A stretch of 64,000 nt of DNA, from the NCBI RefSeq assembly GCF_027244095.1, contig NC_069670.1, positions 19,829,820 to 19,893,819 on the forward strand. Direction: 5' to 3'. A program made the position numbers and the translations under genes. A model generated the notes under the pieces. That model saw only the letters and a list, made by a program, of their open reading frames with translations. It ran no database searches and had not been told where the DNA came from. How positions within the stretch are numbered: the first letter of the stretch is position 1; each line of letters begins with the position of its first letter. The DNA comes from Hemicordylus capensis. Lineage: Eukaryota; Chordata; Lepidosauria; Squamata; Cordylidae. Shown in pieces: positions 42,354 to 54,229 of this stretch.

Positions 42354-42700
42354 AAAACATTTTTATACCACCCAAAACTTACATCTCTGGGCGGTTTACA
42401 ACAGAATAAAAACTTTACAACAGAATAAAAAACATTTCTGGCTTACACAAGGTTACGTATATTTTCCACTGGAGGGTTTATGGTCGTAGATTCATCTTAG
42501 CATACTTTTATGTTTGTGTTTGTCTGTCTGTCTATCTATCTATGTAAAATATGTATCTCCTGCCCCTCCAATTCACTACTGCTCAGGGCGGCTCACAGCA
42601 TCACTAAAACAGATCCATAAGAGACTTTCGTTTTGGGCGGTATACAAATGTGTTAAACAAATAATAAATAAATAATAAATAAAACAGATAAAGCAATTTA
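41600..42700. other. Unassigned intergenic stretch
   Basis: Includes a small fold-back element (about 41800-42075, CACATGATTAAAAGCTGGGT with inverted partner), a (GATT)n run and a LINE-like tail. No gene seen. Confidence 0.4.
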
Positions 42701-43004
42701 GACTTCAGTTGGAGAATGGAACTTTTGTAGACTTCCCTATACGAGTGATGGACTTTTCTCTATCAATTTCCGACCCCAAAGTCAGAATGAGTAACATACT
42801 ATGAGTAAACGGCCCAGAGACGTGAGTTTGGGGCGGTATAAAAATATGATAGATAGATAGATAGATAGTCAAGTTTATCATTACGGTCCATGACCAGAAA
42901 ACAACAAACAAGGAATAAAAACAATGCAATACAATAAAAATATACAACATCAAAATAATAAATTACATAAAACTGAGTTACAAGGATGGCAAGGTCATAC
43001 ACAG

Positions 43005-43005
43005 C

Positions 43006-43075
<70 letters not shown>

Positions 43076-43076
43076 A
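43005..43076. repeat. (GATA)n microsatellite
   Basis: About 18 perfect units; a shorter array is at 42848-42869, and both follow ...TATAAAAATATGATA-type tails. Confidence 0.9.
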
Positions 43077-43379
43077 ATAAACAGACAGTGGGAGGCTGCA
43101 ATCCAACTCAAATATATACTGTACTTTATATCCAAATATGGACTTTTAAATGAATAAAGCTGTTGTGTAAACTGTCATTGATTCACAGTGCCCCAAGAAG
43201 GGATCAATTCAAAAACACCCCGGTCATTTCACATCGCAGTGAATTTCAAGTACCAAATGTCGGCCTGAAGTTTTCCCTCCCGGTCTTTCACTAGGACCTG
43301 GGGATCAAAGCTGCACCAGACAAAGCCAAGTGACCTGGAGACCACCAAACAGCTTCAAAGGCTCAAGTAACCAAGATTC

Positions 43380-43690
43380 AACTTGCTGGAGATCTGCTTC
43401 ATAGCCATGGTCGATGCTGCTTCAGTGACTAGCTCGGATTAATGCCACACTGATCTTTCTTAGTCGCATTCGGCATCACACAGAGCCACCCCCCACAGCG
43501 GTCCTCCTTTGCAAGAAACCGGCGTCTTATGTTAGGCCATTTCCTTGAAACTGCACATGAGGCTTTGAGCTGGTAATTCTGGGCGCCGTTTCCTTCAAGC
43601 ATGTTATGGAGCCAGTATCTCATTTTGTCTTCCACAGGTAACCTTTGACCTCGAGTCTTAAAACTTTGCATCTTAGGGTAGCTGAATGCT
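43380..43690 (-). other. Unassigned ORF (possible retrocopy)
   Basis: An 80-codon minus-strand frame (MQSFKTRGQRLPVEDKMRYW ... NATKKDQCGINPS, stop) in otherwise repeat-poor sequence of 43.1-43.8 kb. It has ordinary composition but no motif I recognise; could be a fragment of a processed gene copy or chance. Confidence 0.2.
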
Positions 43691-44897
43691 TATGTGCTCG
43701 AACACCTTAGGATGAACGTTGCCACCATTTAGGCAAAACATCTTGTGCGTTCTTCAGTCTGCCAGATGCCTGGTCTTTGAGTTACTGCCATGCTGGCAAA
43801 AAAAAGTGCAGGGATCCCCAGACCGTAGGCCATTCACATGACCACCGGCAGAGTCAGAGAAGCATCCTGCCTGGCTTCAGGAGCTGTGTATGCTCTTGAT
43901 TTTGGGTCGTGAGCTTGCAAAAACCTAGGTAGGAAGAGGGGGGCATGATTGTATGAGAGGCAGGAGTTGGGTGGGACAGCTTGGCTGGAGCCGAGTGGGA
44001 CAGCTTTTCTGCCTACCTTGGTAAAATGCTGAGGATGGAATCTGAGAATCAGAATTCCATGCTAATAGCACGCTGGGCTTTTTGTGACACACGCTGCCCA
44101 AGGAGGAAGCTGGAAGGCGTAGCGGAGAACAGGTAAGCACTGGGTCTCCATTTTCTTAAAGTTCCCTTTCTAATTTCCCTCAAAGAGCTCGAACCGTGCT
44201 TCGAACCGTGGTTCAGGCACATCCCTAGATGACTGAGAGATGGAGTTAAGTAAGAACCAAGCGTCCCTCCTCCCATCTCCTGGCTCTACTCCATCTCATC
44301 CCCCACAGCTGAGCCAGGTCCTGTCTCCTCATGAGGTGACCCCTGCTTTCTAGAGACCTTTCTAAGCTTCTTCTGCGAGCCGCTAAGCGAGCACTTCATC
44401 ATCGCTGCCGTAGCTTGGCCCGGGCTAGGCGGCAGCGATCCTGAAGGTCTGGCAGCGATGGTGGTCTCACCCACGGAACTAGATGTGGGGTCTTGGGGAG
44501 ACAGTCCTCCAGGTCTTCAGGTGGGAGGTGGTCCTTTGATAAGAGGGTCTATCTTATGTTTCTTTTTAGATTGTAAGCCCTTTGGGGACAGGGAACCATT
44601 TTATTTATTGATTCTTTCTCTATGGAAACTGCTTTGGAAACTTTTGTTGAAAAGCGGCATATAAATTGTTGTTGTTGATTCTGGGTCAAGAGGTTGGCCA
44701 GTCGTCGCTTCCAGATCAGGCCGCTGGTGGGTTGCAGGCTCCGGATCCGTTGGCTGGCCAGCCACAGGTTCGCTCTGGAGGACCTGCCAGGACAAGGGGG
44801 ATCTTTGACACCTCTCTAAATTTCCAAGGCCCTTTGTGGTTGTAGGCAAGGTAGGGAATGATTCCACCCACCACACTCCTTGTGTTTGTCTCCACAG

Positions 44898-45233
44898 TGC
44901 TACAAGCCCGGTTCTTTCTGTGTCCGGCCCAGCAGTTCCAGTTTGTGGATATCGGGGGCACGGCCAAGCTCTCGTGTGCTTCTATAGGCAAAATCGAAGA
45001 CAAAGGGTTATCCTTCAGCTGGTACAAAAGACAGGAGGATGAAGTCCCTCTGCTCATCAAGAGGTGCATCGATAAGAATGCAACCAGCAGATTTCTTTGC
45101 ACGGTAGAAGACCGAAAGTTGACGCTGAGGGTTTCCAGAGCTCAGGAGGAAGATTCCGGCCTATATTTCTGCGCCCAGAGAAGTTATACCGGCCTGGCTT
45201 TCAGCAATGCATCTTCTTCGCTGATCGTGGGAG
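44898..45233 (+). CDS. A3 V-type Ig domain exon
   Basis: 336 nt from GTCTCCACAG to GGAG|GTAAAG. It shows QFQFVD, AKLSC, FSWYKRQEDE, the extra pair KRC...FLC, and EDSGLYFC. It ends FSNASSSLIVGG with an N-glycosylation sequon (NAS). One codon longer than A1 and A2. Confidence 0.85.
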
Positions 45234-48200
45234 GTAAAGAAGCGGGTGTGAGCGTTGTGACGAGGGGCATGCATTGGCGTTGCCGCGTTGCCATGTGGGA
45301 TTCTGAAAGGGCAAAATCCCGAGAGCGTTCAAATAAGGGCCAGTTCTTACAATCAGCTCCTGCATATCAGGCTGTGTTCATGCAGATTTCAAGGCCCTAG
45401 AGCAGGGAGGGCTCCAAGAGGTGGCAAGGGGTAGTGGACGCTTCCCCCCTCCAAAAAATTTCCCAGTCCCCCTTTCGCTTGCCCAACCACCAGACTGGAA
45501 CTTTACAGCAAAGTGTCAGACAACTCAATTATGGTATATTATGGTCCTATGGATTGAAATAAGTGTTTTGAAAGGCTTCCGTTGTTTAAACAAGGCTCAT
45601 TCAGATAAGGGGTTAGATTCCTATTCGAAAAGACTGAGGCCATTCACACAATCAAAAATTGTGTTCTGCACGGGTTTGGGGGCTGTGTGTGTTCCCAATT
45701 TTCAGGTGTGGGGAAGCAAGGTAAGAGGAAAAGCTACCCAGGTTTCCCCTCCTACCTTGCTTCCACACCACTGAAAATTGGGAGCACACACGGCTCCCAA
45801 ACCCAGGTAAAACACAGTTTTTGATTGTGTGAATGACCTCACTGCCTTGTTGGGTTAGGCCCAACCTTCTGGTCTGCTTTCAAGGCTAGTTTTTCCTTCC
45901 TGTCCAAGATCATGTGGCAAGAAAGGCAATTTTTAAAAAAAACCAATTTCTTTTCTTTTCTTTTTAAACAGATAGTTACACTCCGAGCACCTGGGTGATG
46001 CTTTTGATTCCACCTGCTCATCTGGCATCTCAGAGCGACCAACTTGCTTGTGTGGTGCACGGAGTGTCCAATTTGGTCCAGGTGTTCTGGAGCATCTCTG
46101 GAGATCTCCAACAAGAGGGACCGATTCTTTTGGTGAGAAACAGCAGTGGCTCCTTGACCTTTCTCAGTTTCCTTCCCCTCCCCCTGGACTCGCACATGAA
46201 TGGGAAGCTCTGCACATGTGAAGTCAGGCTCAACTCCTCCGGCAGAAGCGTAAAGAAGAGTGCCACGCTCCATGTGGGTGAGTGGTTTTTCATGGGATCA
46301 GGAAAAAATGCCCTTTGTTCCTTTATAGGACTCAAAGCTGTCTATGCGTCAATCAGGGTTGTAAAATGAGTAAAGCCTACTTTGGCTGGAGTGCTTGTTT
46401 GCCCTACGGATGCTTCTCCTTCACATTAGGAATGATCAGACATTCGCAGGGCTGGCCCTAAAATTTTTGGCGCCCTAGGCAAAGTTTTGTTTTGGCAGGG
46501 GGCAGTCAAGAAGTGCAGAACTGCAGCTTTATCTCAAGCCTGCAGGGTGAGGCTGTCCTGCCGAGGCTGTCTGCTTACGGCTTAAGCAAAATATCTTCAT
46601 AATCTTGTAACATCAAAGTACCAGAGAGCCTTCATCTTACCCCACCTTAATGCGCTGCTATCAGCTGTACTGGAGGGGAGATACTTCCGAATTCCCTACA
46701 CGGTTCGGATCTCTCCCTGCAAGATGGGGGAAGTTGAAATTGTGGGCCACGTGATGTTATATTGAGCCGGGTCTCACGACCAGTGAGACCCGGTTTGGGA
46801 AGGGAAGTGGGGAAAGCAGGCTAAGCCTGCTCTCCCCGCAGACGATCAGGGCAGGAGCCCTGGGCGGCCAGATCGTCCACCCACACAATTGCCGGCTCCA
46901 TGTCGGAGCCGGCAGAGGCTGGGGGGAGCAGGGGCCGTGCGGCCCCCGGAAGCTCCAGTATGCCCTGCGCAAGCGCAGTATGCCCTGCGCAGTATGCCCT
47001 TTTCACCTCCCCGCCGGGGGTCTATTTGTGAGTAACCATGATGCAGAGCCACACTGCAGCTACTCACGGTCTTTAAAACCATGTTTGCGGAGCACTCACT
47101 GCGCAAACCCGGTTTTAGGGGAGGGTACTTAGGTGGGTTAACCACCTGGGAGCCATCGGGCTCGCCTGCAAGCCCGGTGGCTCCAACGATCAGGCAAAAT
47201 CGGGCTAGGCTCCCCTAGCCTAATTTTGTCTGATCGTGGGAATAGCCCCATTGCCAGTTTTATAGAGACATTTGTTTTCTTTTTATAACCCCAATTTTAA
47301 AGAAATTCCCATTTTTCACATGGGGCTTTTAAAGCCATTTAACCCGCAGAAGAGGAGAGCTGGTCTTGTGGTAGCAAGCATGACTTGTCCCCTTAGCTAA
47401 GCAGGGTCTGCCTTGGTTGCATATGAATGGGAGACTAGAAGTGTGAGCACTGGAAGATCTTCCCCTTAGGGGATGGAGCCACTCTGGGAAGAGCATCAAG
47501 GTTCCAAGTTCCCTCTGGCAGCATCTCCAAGATAGGGCTGAGAGAGATTCCTGCCTGCAACCGTGGAGAAGTCGCTACCAGTCTGTGAAGACAATACTGG
47601 GCTAGATAGACCAATGGTCTGACTCAGTATATGGCAGCTTCCTATGTCCCTATGTCCCATCTCCTCCAGAATGGAGAGGGTGTGTTCACATGTCGGCCAG
47701 ATTTACCCTGAAGTCCCTGCAAGTTATCAGGGAACATTCACACACAATTCAGGTTTTTCACTGCACGTTAGAGTGTAACCCGATTTATATCCAGGGTAAA
47801 AAAATCCACTATTTGCATCAGGTTTGGCGGAAAACTTCGAGTTCGCAGTAAAGCCTCCCAGTAAACTTATGATAAAAGTCCCAAGCAGGTCAGATAAATT
47901 TTATACCTCTCTTCGTCTTTCAGACTCCAACCGGGACATTGCTCTTAGAGTTGCAAAATTTTGCTCCAGGGCCTGTTCCAATAGGAGTCAGATGGCTAAA
48001 TCTGCAATTTGATTCCCTGGGGAAGTGTCAGGCTCTGGGTATTGATTAAGTGTATCCGTAATATTGTAAACAGATGTGATGTAAGCTACAAGCTTTTTTC
48101 TGTAATTTTGTCTTTCCCCCCTTGTTTCTGTTTCTCTTTGTTTTCTGGTCTCGGACCGTAATACACTTAATCTGAATTTTCTGCTTAGTTTCTGCTTAAA

Positions 48201-48431
48201 TGGAAGTTTCTGCTTAGGCTGGAAGAACACAGGGGAACAAAATGGAATTGTGCTGGCTTCTCTGTTAAGGGGAACAATTGATGAGGAAACCCTTGTCTGT
48301 TTTCTTCTCCCTCCCCAGGCCATGAAGATACCTGCCAGAACCACACACTAGTCCCAAATGTCCTCTCTCTGCTGGCTTTGCTGCTACTGCCCCTGAATTT
48401 TCTCTGGATTCAGTGCTGCTCTGGTGACTAA
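44898..48431 (+). CDS. Gene A3: V-C1 receptor with short cytoplasmic tail (leader not found)
   Basis: Plus-strand subfamily A member, inverted relative to A1 and A2. Exons: V 44898-45233, C1 45972-46277, transmembrane/terminal 48319-48431. Phases (1) and order match A1. The last exon ends ...CCSGD then TAA, with AATAAA 16 bases after the stop, so the tail would be only a few residues and would lack the ITIM. A leader of the A1 type was not found; an ATG at 44059 reads MLIARWAFCDT but has no in-phase donor, and an L2-like insert lies at 44540-44680. A donor-like GTGACT at 48424 keeps phase 1 and could permit a longer isoform, but no spacer exon was found for it to join. Confidence 0.75.
45635..45842 (+). 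mobile_element. Short fold-back MITE
   Basis: About 205 bp that is almost one inverted repeat: GAGGCCATTCACACAATCAA on the left and TTGATTGTGTGAATGACCTC on the right, with GGGAGCACACACGGCTCCC-type inner arms. Lies in the A3 V-C1 intron. Longer relatives are at 16803-17390, 36978-37677 and 63685-63870. Confidence 0.55.
45972..46277 (+). CDS. A3 C1-like Ig domain exon
   Basis: 306 nt from a pyrimidine-rich acceptor (TTTTTAAACAG) to GTGG|GTGAGT. It encodes DSYTPSTWVM, QLACVVHGVSN, VFWSISGD and KLCTCEVRLNSSG. The G strand ends SATLHVG where A1 and A2 have SAPFPAG. Confidence 0.83.
46760..47255 (+). mobile_element. GC-rich non-autonomous element, second copy
   Basis: Same family as 37780-38440; right end CTGATCGTGGGAATAGCCCC. 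It lies in the intron before the A3 transmembrane exon. A shorter relative may be at about 40060-40480. Confidence 0.4.
47353..47657 (+). mobile_element. 5S-head SINE before A3 terminal exon
   Basis: GAGGAGAGCTGGTCTTGTGG to CTTCCTATGTCCCTATG, full-length form with 5S-like CTTAGCTAAGCAGGGTCTGC. Confidence 0.65.
48319..48431 (+). CDS. A3 terminal transmembrane exon
   Basis: After CCTCCCCAG, encodes GHEDTCQNHTLVPN, a hydrophobic run from VLSLLAL to NFLWI, then QCCSGD and TAA. TCQNHTLVP aligns with QCTSYEIPL of A1, and NFLWI with SFLWI. Where A1 and A2 splice out (GTAAGA), this exon reads through to a stop. Asn in the membrane run is the only polar residue there. Confidence 0.72.
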
Positions 48432-48446
48432 TATCAGTCATCTAGG

Positions 48447-48452
48447 AATAAA
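48447..48452 (+). terminator. AATAAA polyadenylation signal of A3
   Basis: AATAAA lies 16 bases past the A3 stop and is followed by a GT-rich stretch (GGGTGTGGCTTTGGG) at about 48473, the usual downstream element. It supports the transmembrane exon as the true last exon. Conclusion is from position and consensus only. Confidence 0.55.
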
Positions 48453-48764
48453 TGACAATGTCACATCCTATTTGGGTGTGGCTTTGGGCAGAAGGAAAAG
48501 CCACCGAGGATCCTTTGCTGGGGTCATTATGAGACAGCCCACCCCTGTTATATGCTTCTGGTGATGAGAATTCCCTCTTGGAACAGCTGTAGCCTCTTCA
48601 CAAAATTACATCCACCCATAAATGCACTGTGCCCCACTGTCTGAGTGCTGGGAGGGCCCTTTAAGCGAGATGGAGGAGCCTTTTCTTAAGATCTCTAGGA
48701 GGAAAGCTTCGGGAAGGACGTTCAACCCCTTCGCAGGGGTTCAAGAAGGCTCTGTTGCTCTTAA

Positions 48765-49315
48765 AGGAGCCCTACCGGCGATGGGCAAAGCACCACACCG
48801 CACAGTGAGAGAGGTCACCTCCGTATGGGAGTTATTCATCCTTGACTTCAGGCTTTGGGGTAACAGTTGAGCGAAGCCACTTCGAAGTACACTCACTGCA
48901 TTAAGGGAAGCAGCCCCTCCCCTCTGCTCTTGGTTTTCTTTTGAAACAAGTCTACATGGCAAGCTCTCCTCTAGCCAATGGGAGTGGGGGGAGAAAGAGC
49001 TCCTGCAGAGAGAAATCTGCATTTCTGAAGAGAGCATCCCTCTTATCATGCTAATGATTCTACATCAGTGCCTCTCCCTATTTGCTCCAGCATTTGTAGA
49101 AAAAGTAGCTTAAAACCAGCATTTTAAAACCCCGGAAATACACCGAGATAAGCTAGAATTTGCAAGACAAAGCCCTGGTTTGTGTGTGGAGTGGGTCCAA
49201 GGATCTCGAAGGGACTTCAAGGTAGGTTTGGCTGGCGTGTGAACGCACACACTCTCTCCCGAAGGAGATTCGGGGTAACAGCCCTGTGTGTAAAGCCTCC
49301 TGGTGCCAGAAGGAC
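48765..49315 (+). repeat. DNA repeat, uninterrupted copy
   Basis: About 550 bp, plus orientation, with GAAGCCACTTCGAAGTACAC, GAAACAAGTCTACATGGCAA and GAAGGAGATTCGGGG. Probably a non-autonomous DNA transposon; ends not resolved. Confidence 0.45.
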
Positions 49316-49780
49316 TGTGCAGGATATTGGCCAAAGCTTCACACAGGCCCAACAAACCATCAGTCAGGGAGCCACCCTCAGGGTTGACGAGGGGCCCCCA
49401 CTGACCCTTGGGCCTTTCAGTGAAGAGCACTGGTTTAAATGGTAAGAAGCTAAGGAACTGTGTGCATCATGTGTTTATACAAACATCTCCTCCTCCCTCC
49501 CCTCTCCCCTGTTCTTGGATCAGTTATTTAGCCTCGGCTGCTGCATTTAATCTGAAAAAGTCTCCCGCTGTTTGAGCATTAGCAATGGTGTTTTAACACT
49601 GAAACGTGTTGGCTCGCGTTCGCAAGATCTTTTGTTTTCATTTTATTTATCTCATGTGTCTTCCCTGGAGGCGTTCAGGAGAGCCTTAAAGACCCAACTT
49701 TTTAGCCAGGCTTTTAATGATATTTAGTTTTAATTGTCATTTTAATGTTAATTTTAATGTAACCAGCAAGGTGCTGGTTA

Positions 49781-50203
49781 TCTTGATATATAATTCTCTT
49801 AAATGTTCCTGTCGCTAATCCCATGCGTGGCAGCTCTCGCGAGAGTTCGCCAGCCAGATAGTGACGGGGACGAATGGGTTGGCTGGGGGGAGAAACCGGT
49901 GACGGGGGTGGGTAGGCAGGCGGGGGGAAACCGGCAACAGGGGCAGGCGGGATGGTGATGGGGCAGGCAGGTGGCCAGCAGGCAGGAGAAGACGGCCACT
50001 GGGAAAGAAAGAGGCAGTGGTCAGGAAGAAAATGGTGGCTGGGGGAGACCAGCAATGGTGGGGCGAGTGGGGGGGGGAATGGTATCGGGGTGGGTGGGTA
50101 TCCAGCGGGCGGGGGGAGACGGGGACAGGCAGGTGGCCAGTGGTCAGCCAGTGGAGGCTGCGGCAAACTAGAGGGGCAGATGCTCTGTGCTCGGCCCAGC
50201 TAG
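49781..50203 (+). mobile_element. Helitron-like element, 423 bp
   Basis: Begins TCTTGATATATAATTCTCTT after an A and ends GCCCAGCTAG before a T. The hairpin region GGGCAGATGCTCTGTGCTC precedes the CTAG end. It has the same terminal blocks as 12466-13006, with a diverged GC-rich interior. Confidence 0.68.
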
Positions 50204-50209
50204 TAACCT

Positions 50210-50690
50210 AGAAAGCTCTAAACGGCTTGGGCCCTGGGTATTTAAGAGAACGTCTTCTTCGTCATGGACCCCACCGCCCATTGAGATCATCTGGAGAGAT
50301 CCGTCTACAGTTGCCACCGGTTGGTCTGGTGGCTACTCGGGGACGGGCCTTCTCCGCTGCTGCCCTGACGCTTTGGAATGCACTCCCTGCTGAAATAAGA
50401 GCCTCCCCATCTCCGACAACTTTTTAAAAAAATCTTTCAAGATGCATCTGTTCGCCCAGGTTTTAATTAAATACTGTTTTAATAGTTTTAACATTGTTTT
50501 AAAACAATGTTTTAAAATATTAAATTGTCGTAATTTCTTTGCTGTCATTTCATTTAACTAATGTTTAATTTTTTTCTGTTGTCATTTGTTTTGTTTTGTT
50601 GTAAACAAAGGCGCCTTGGGATTTTCTTAATGAAAGGTGGGGTATAAATTTAACAATAAAATAAATAAATTTAACAACAATAAATAAATA
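50210..50690 (+). mobile_element. L2-like LINE 3' end
   Basis: Frame with ...AFSAAALTLWNALPAEIRAS, tail GGCGCCTTGGGATTTTCTTA ... AATAAAATAAATAAA. Preceded by a short related tail at 49665-49775. Confidence 0.55.
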
Positions 50691-50921
50691 AGCCCCCCAA
50701 GGACAAATGTTTTGGGCAGTATAAAAATATGTTAAATGAATACGAATAAATGAATAAATAAAATTTTAATCTGCTTTGAGTTGGTTCCTGATTTTCATTG
50801 TTAAGTATTTCTGGTTTTAGTGTAAACCACCCTGTGCCACATATAAATCAAATAAATAAGTAAATAATTTGTTTTACCTACACATTAAAAGAGATCTTAA
50901 ATCTTGTCTGGGGTTACCAGA

Positions 50922-52638
50922 CAAGAGGCGTAACTAGGGAAAACGGCGCCCGGGGCAAGCACTAAAATTGCGCCCCCCCCACTGCCCCCCCAACAGACAT
51001 CTGACTGACACACACGTTTCAGAAATTTTTTTAAAAAAATTTAAAAAATTACAAAAATTACCAAAAATTTCAAAATGCACTACATACTTAGGTTTTTCCT
51101 CACAACAACCCTGTGAAGTTGGCTTGTATCTCAAACATGAGAATTATGATGCAATGATGATACATACTACATTATACTTAGGTTTTTCCTCACAACAACC
51201 CTGTGAAGTTGGCTTATATCTCAAACATCAGAATTATGATGCAACGATGATTATTATGATTATGATGCCCCTCCTTCACGCCCTGGTTCTGTTCCTGACT
51301 TTCCCTTGTGAGTGACTGTATTTTAACAAAACGAAAACCAAGGACTCCAAAGTAATTCGAGGGGCTAGGGTGATAGTGCTAAAGACTCCTTATTCTCCCG
51401 CTGTTAAAGAAAGACTCCCCTTTTCCAAAACCGCATGCTATTTACACCAGAAAAGGTTTCAAATGGAGGGGGAAGCATTTATGCATTTATGCTTTGTTTT
51501 ATGTTACGATTTCAAAGTTAGAAAAACTATAAAAGGGCCATTTTAGAGAAGATATGCACTGCCTTAGTTGCAAATCCTGCTTTTTTGAGATTCCCTGCAA
51601 TTGAATAAAGCGATAATATACACCTTTGCTATTTAAATTGGTTGGAGAGTATTTATGACAATAAAAAAATGAAATGGCATTTCAGATGCAACATTGGTTG
51701 CCTAAGACCACTCAGATTTAACTAATCTTCATCACATTGACAAAAAAAGCAATTAAAATTAAAATCCATGACTAAAACCAAACCACTTTGGGGTTGTTTT
51801 TAATGAAAGGTGGTATATAAATGTAACAATAAATGTTTAGAAGTATATACTTTCACCCCCTGCCCAACCTACAATTAATTCCAGCTTATTTTCAAAGGGC
51901 TTCTAGTTTTATTTACAAATTGCTTGGCAGCACCAATGTTTAAGTAATCGCTAATTGCTCCTAATGATAGTTTTACTTATTGTTAAATTTATATACCACC
52001 TTTCATTAAAACATTCTCTGTTCATCTGATTTTCAGTCTGGTTAATTAAATCGGTGGAGGTTTAGACTTTCCTGATGGGCTGAAGCAGCTAATCCATTTT
52101 GATGATGACATATAATTAAATTAGCTTGCATTACATAGTGAAAAAGTCCCGGAAGGGAGAGATGGGGGGATGTGGAACCCAAGGTTCCACATCCCCCCAT
52201 CTCCCCCTCCCTGAACCTTTTCAGTTAAAACGTGGTTAGATTATAGGGGAGGAAGGACTTGAATGAGCAAAAAGGGGAACTGGTTCGGGCATTCAGGAAG
52301 TTGTTCAGAAGAGGGAGTTGTTCAGGAAGTTTGCTCTGTTGCGTGTCCTCCTCTCGACGCATGCGCGACTGGTGGCGGGGCGCCGGGGCGCGCTGGGGAG
52401 TGAGAGTCAGAGACTTGGACTATGAAGACACCACGGCGCCCAGTGCTGGATGAGCAATGCCAAGGGGGGGGGGGGCGCCGGGACCAGGGGGGGGACTGCA
52501 CTGCAAAAAAAATTAAAATTAAAAAAAATCAAAAAAACATTTTTTTCCGGCAAATTGGCAGGGGCACTTTTTGGCGCCCCCTGCCAAGTGGCGCCCGGGG
52601 CACCTGCCCCCCCTGCCCCCCCTATAGTTACGCCTATG
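50922..52638 (-). mobile_element. Second 1.7 kb hAT-like element, reverse orientation
   Basis: Near full-length relative of the copy at 1349-3066, in the opposite orientation, with the same interior. The ends are AGAGGCGTAACTAG and TTACGCCTATG. The target duplication is imperfect (CTGGGGTT at 50908-50915, CTGGGGTA at 52639-52646) with a few extra bases at the left end. It lies between A3 and its downstream ITIM exon. Confidence 0.78.
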
Positions 52639-52645
52639 CTGGGGT

Positions 52646-52957
52646 AGGAACATAGGAAGCTGCCATATAATGAGTCAGACCATTGGTCTATCTAGCTTCA
52701 TATTGTCTTTACAGATTGGCAGCGGCTTCTCCAAGGTTGCAGCAGGCAGGAGTCTCTCTCAGCCCTCTCTTGGAGATGCTACCAGGGAGGAAACTTGGAG
52801 CCTAGATGCTCTTCCCAGAGCGGCTCCATCCCCTGAGGGGAATATCTTGCAGTGCTCACACATCAAGTCTCCCGTTCAAATGCAAACCAGGGCAGACCCT
52901 GCTTAGCTAAGGAGACAAGTCATTCTTGCTACCACAAGACCAGCTCTCCTCTCGGGC
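52646..52957 (-). mobile_element. 5S-head SINE adjoining the second hAT copy
   Basis: Reverse full-length form beginning directly at the hAT right flank (GGAACATAGGAAGCTGCC) and ending CCAGCTCTCCTC. Confidence 0.65.
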
Positions 52958-53479
52958 AGGGGAATATGCATACGTCATCGCCATTAGACCGTCTCATACT
53001 GAATCTGTATTGTGGAGGTATACCCTGTATCTGAAACTCCCTTCTACTGAGCCAGACAAATGACCTTTCTGTATTAGTCCTTCCTGCTCTGACAGGAAAT
53101 GACTCTTCACGGTTTCAGTCTGGAGTTAATCTCAGTGCTGTCATGCGGAGGATGCCTTTTGCACTACAAATGCCAGGGGTTGCCCTGGTTAGGCCAATGT
53201 TGATGCCAAGAGAGGTAAACACCCACCTTGTCTCCTGCACTGGGCCACACTGGCTGTGCCTTGCTGAGAGCTCAGCACAAAGTGAGGACACGTTACCCCT
53301 GCTTTTAACTAGTTAGAGAGTTCTTGCCCCCAAGTCCCCTGAAACCCCTCCATTTCCCGGCACACAGCTTGAAAACCAGAGCACTGTATAAATCACGGGC
53401 CATTGCTGTGAGTCAGGAGGCTGCTGTCACTGAACTCTGTTTTTTCCATCCATTAAACCCTGGGCAGCTGGCTGCTTTT

Positions 53480-53755
53480 AACTGGAGATGCCAGGGATCG
53501 AACCGGGGGCCTTCTGCATGCAAAGAAGGGGGGTATGCCACTGAACTGGGGCCCCATCCCCCCAAAATTAGGAACATAGGAAGCTGCTGTACAGAGTCAG
53601 ACCCTTGCTTTGTCTAGTTCAGTACTGTCAACACTGACTGGCAGCAGCTCCCCAAGATTTCAGCCTGGAGTCTTTCTGAGGCCTAGCTGGATTGGACCTT
53701 GAACCTTCTGTATGCAAAGCGGGTGCTCTGCCCCTTATCTACGGCCCCCTCCCTT
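53480..53755 (-). mobile_element. tRNA-unit SINE pieces
   Basis: Two reverse pieces: 53480-53565 (CCAGGGATCGAACCGGGGGC) and 53572-53755 (AGGAAGCTGCTGTACAGAGT to TATCTACGGCCCCC). Both lack the 5S head. Confidence 0.5.
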
Positions 53756-53780
53756 GCACTTCTTCACACACTCCTAAGTA

Positions 53781-54229
53781 CAGGTTGAGTATCCCTTATC
53801 CAGGCATCCAAAATCCGGAATGCTCCAAAATCCAGACACCACGCAGTAACAAAAACAAAACACAAAACGCCTCAGTTCACTCGCAGATTCCCAATTTTGT
53901 TGCTTTTAAACTTGCAGTCTAAACTTACTGATTTCAGAAGGCTGTTAGTGACAGAGGTTTTGTCTGTAATTCTCTCTAGTTGCAGCTCTGTTTTTATTTT
54001 GAAGCTTTTAAATGTTGTTGATGTTCTCGCTTTGGTGCTAGAGGGAAAAGGGAAAGCCCCCCTCCTCCACTCCCTGCTCAGTTTAGTGCCTGCTTTGTTG
54101 GAGTCTGTTTTGGTGCTCTGGATCCCATGCTCAAGATATCTCATTATGCAAATATTCCAAAATCTGGAAAAATCCAAAATCCAGAACACTTCTCGTCCCA
54201 AGCAGTCTGGATAAGGGATACTCAGCCTG
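53781..54229 (+). mobile_element. Tc1/mariner-pogo type MITE, 449 bp
   Basis: Near-perfect inverted ends: CAGGTTGAGTATCCCTTATCC at the left, one mismatch in its complement at the right. Flanked by TA at 53779-53780 and 54230-54231. The AT-rich interior repeats AAAATCCGGAAT-type motifs. This terminal sequence is that of a widespread vertebrate Tigger-like family as I recall it. Confidence 0.7.

Noticed and set aside
44059-44120. A3 leader exon (MLIARWAFCDT...)
   Set aside because: Start resembles the A leaders, but the homologous donor is absent and the nearby GTAAGC would give phase 2, not phase 1.
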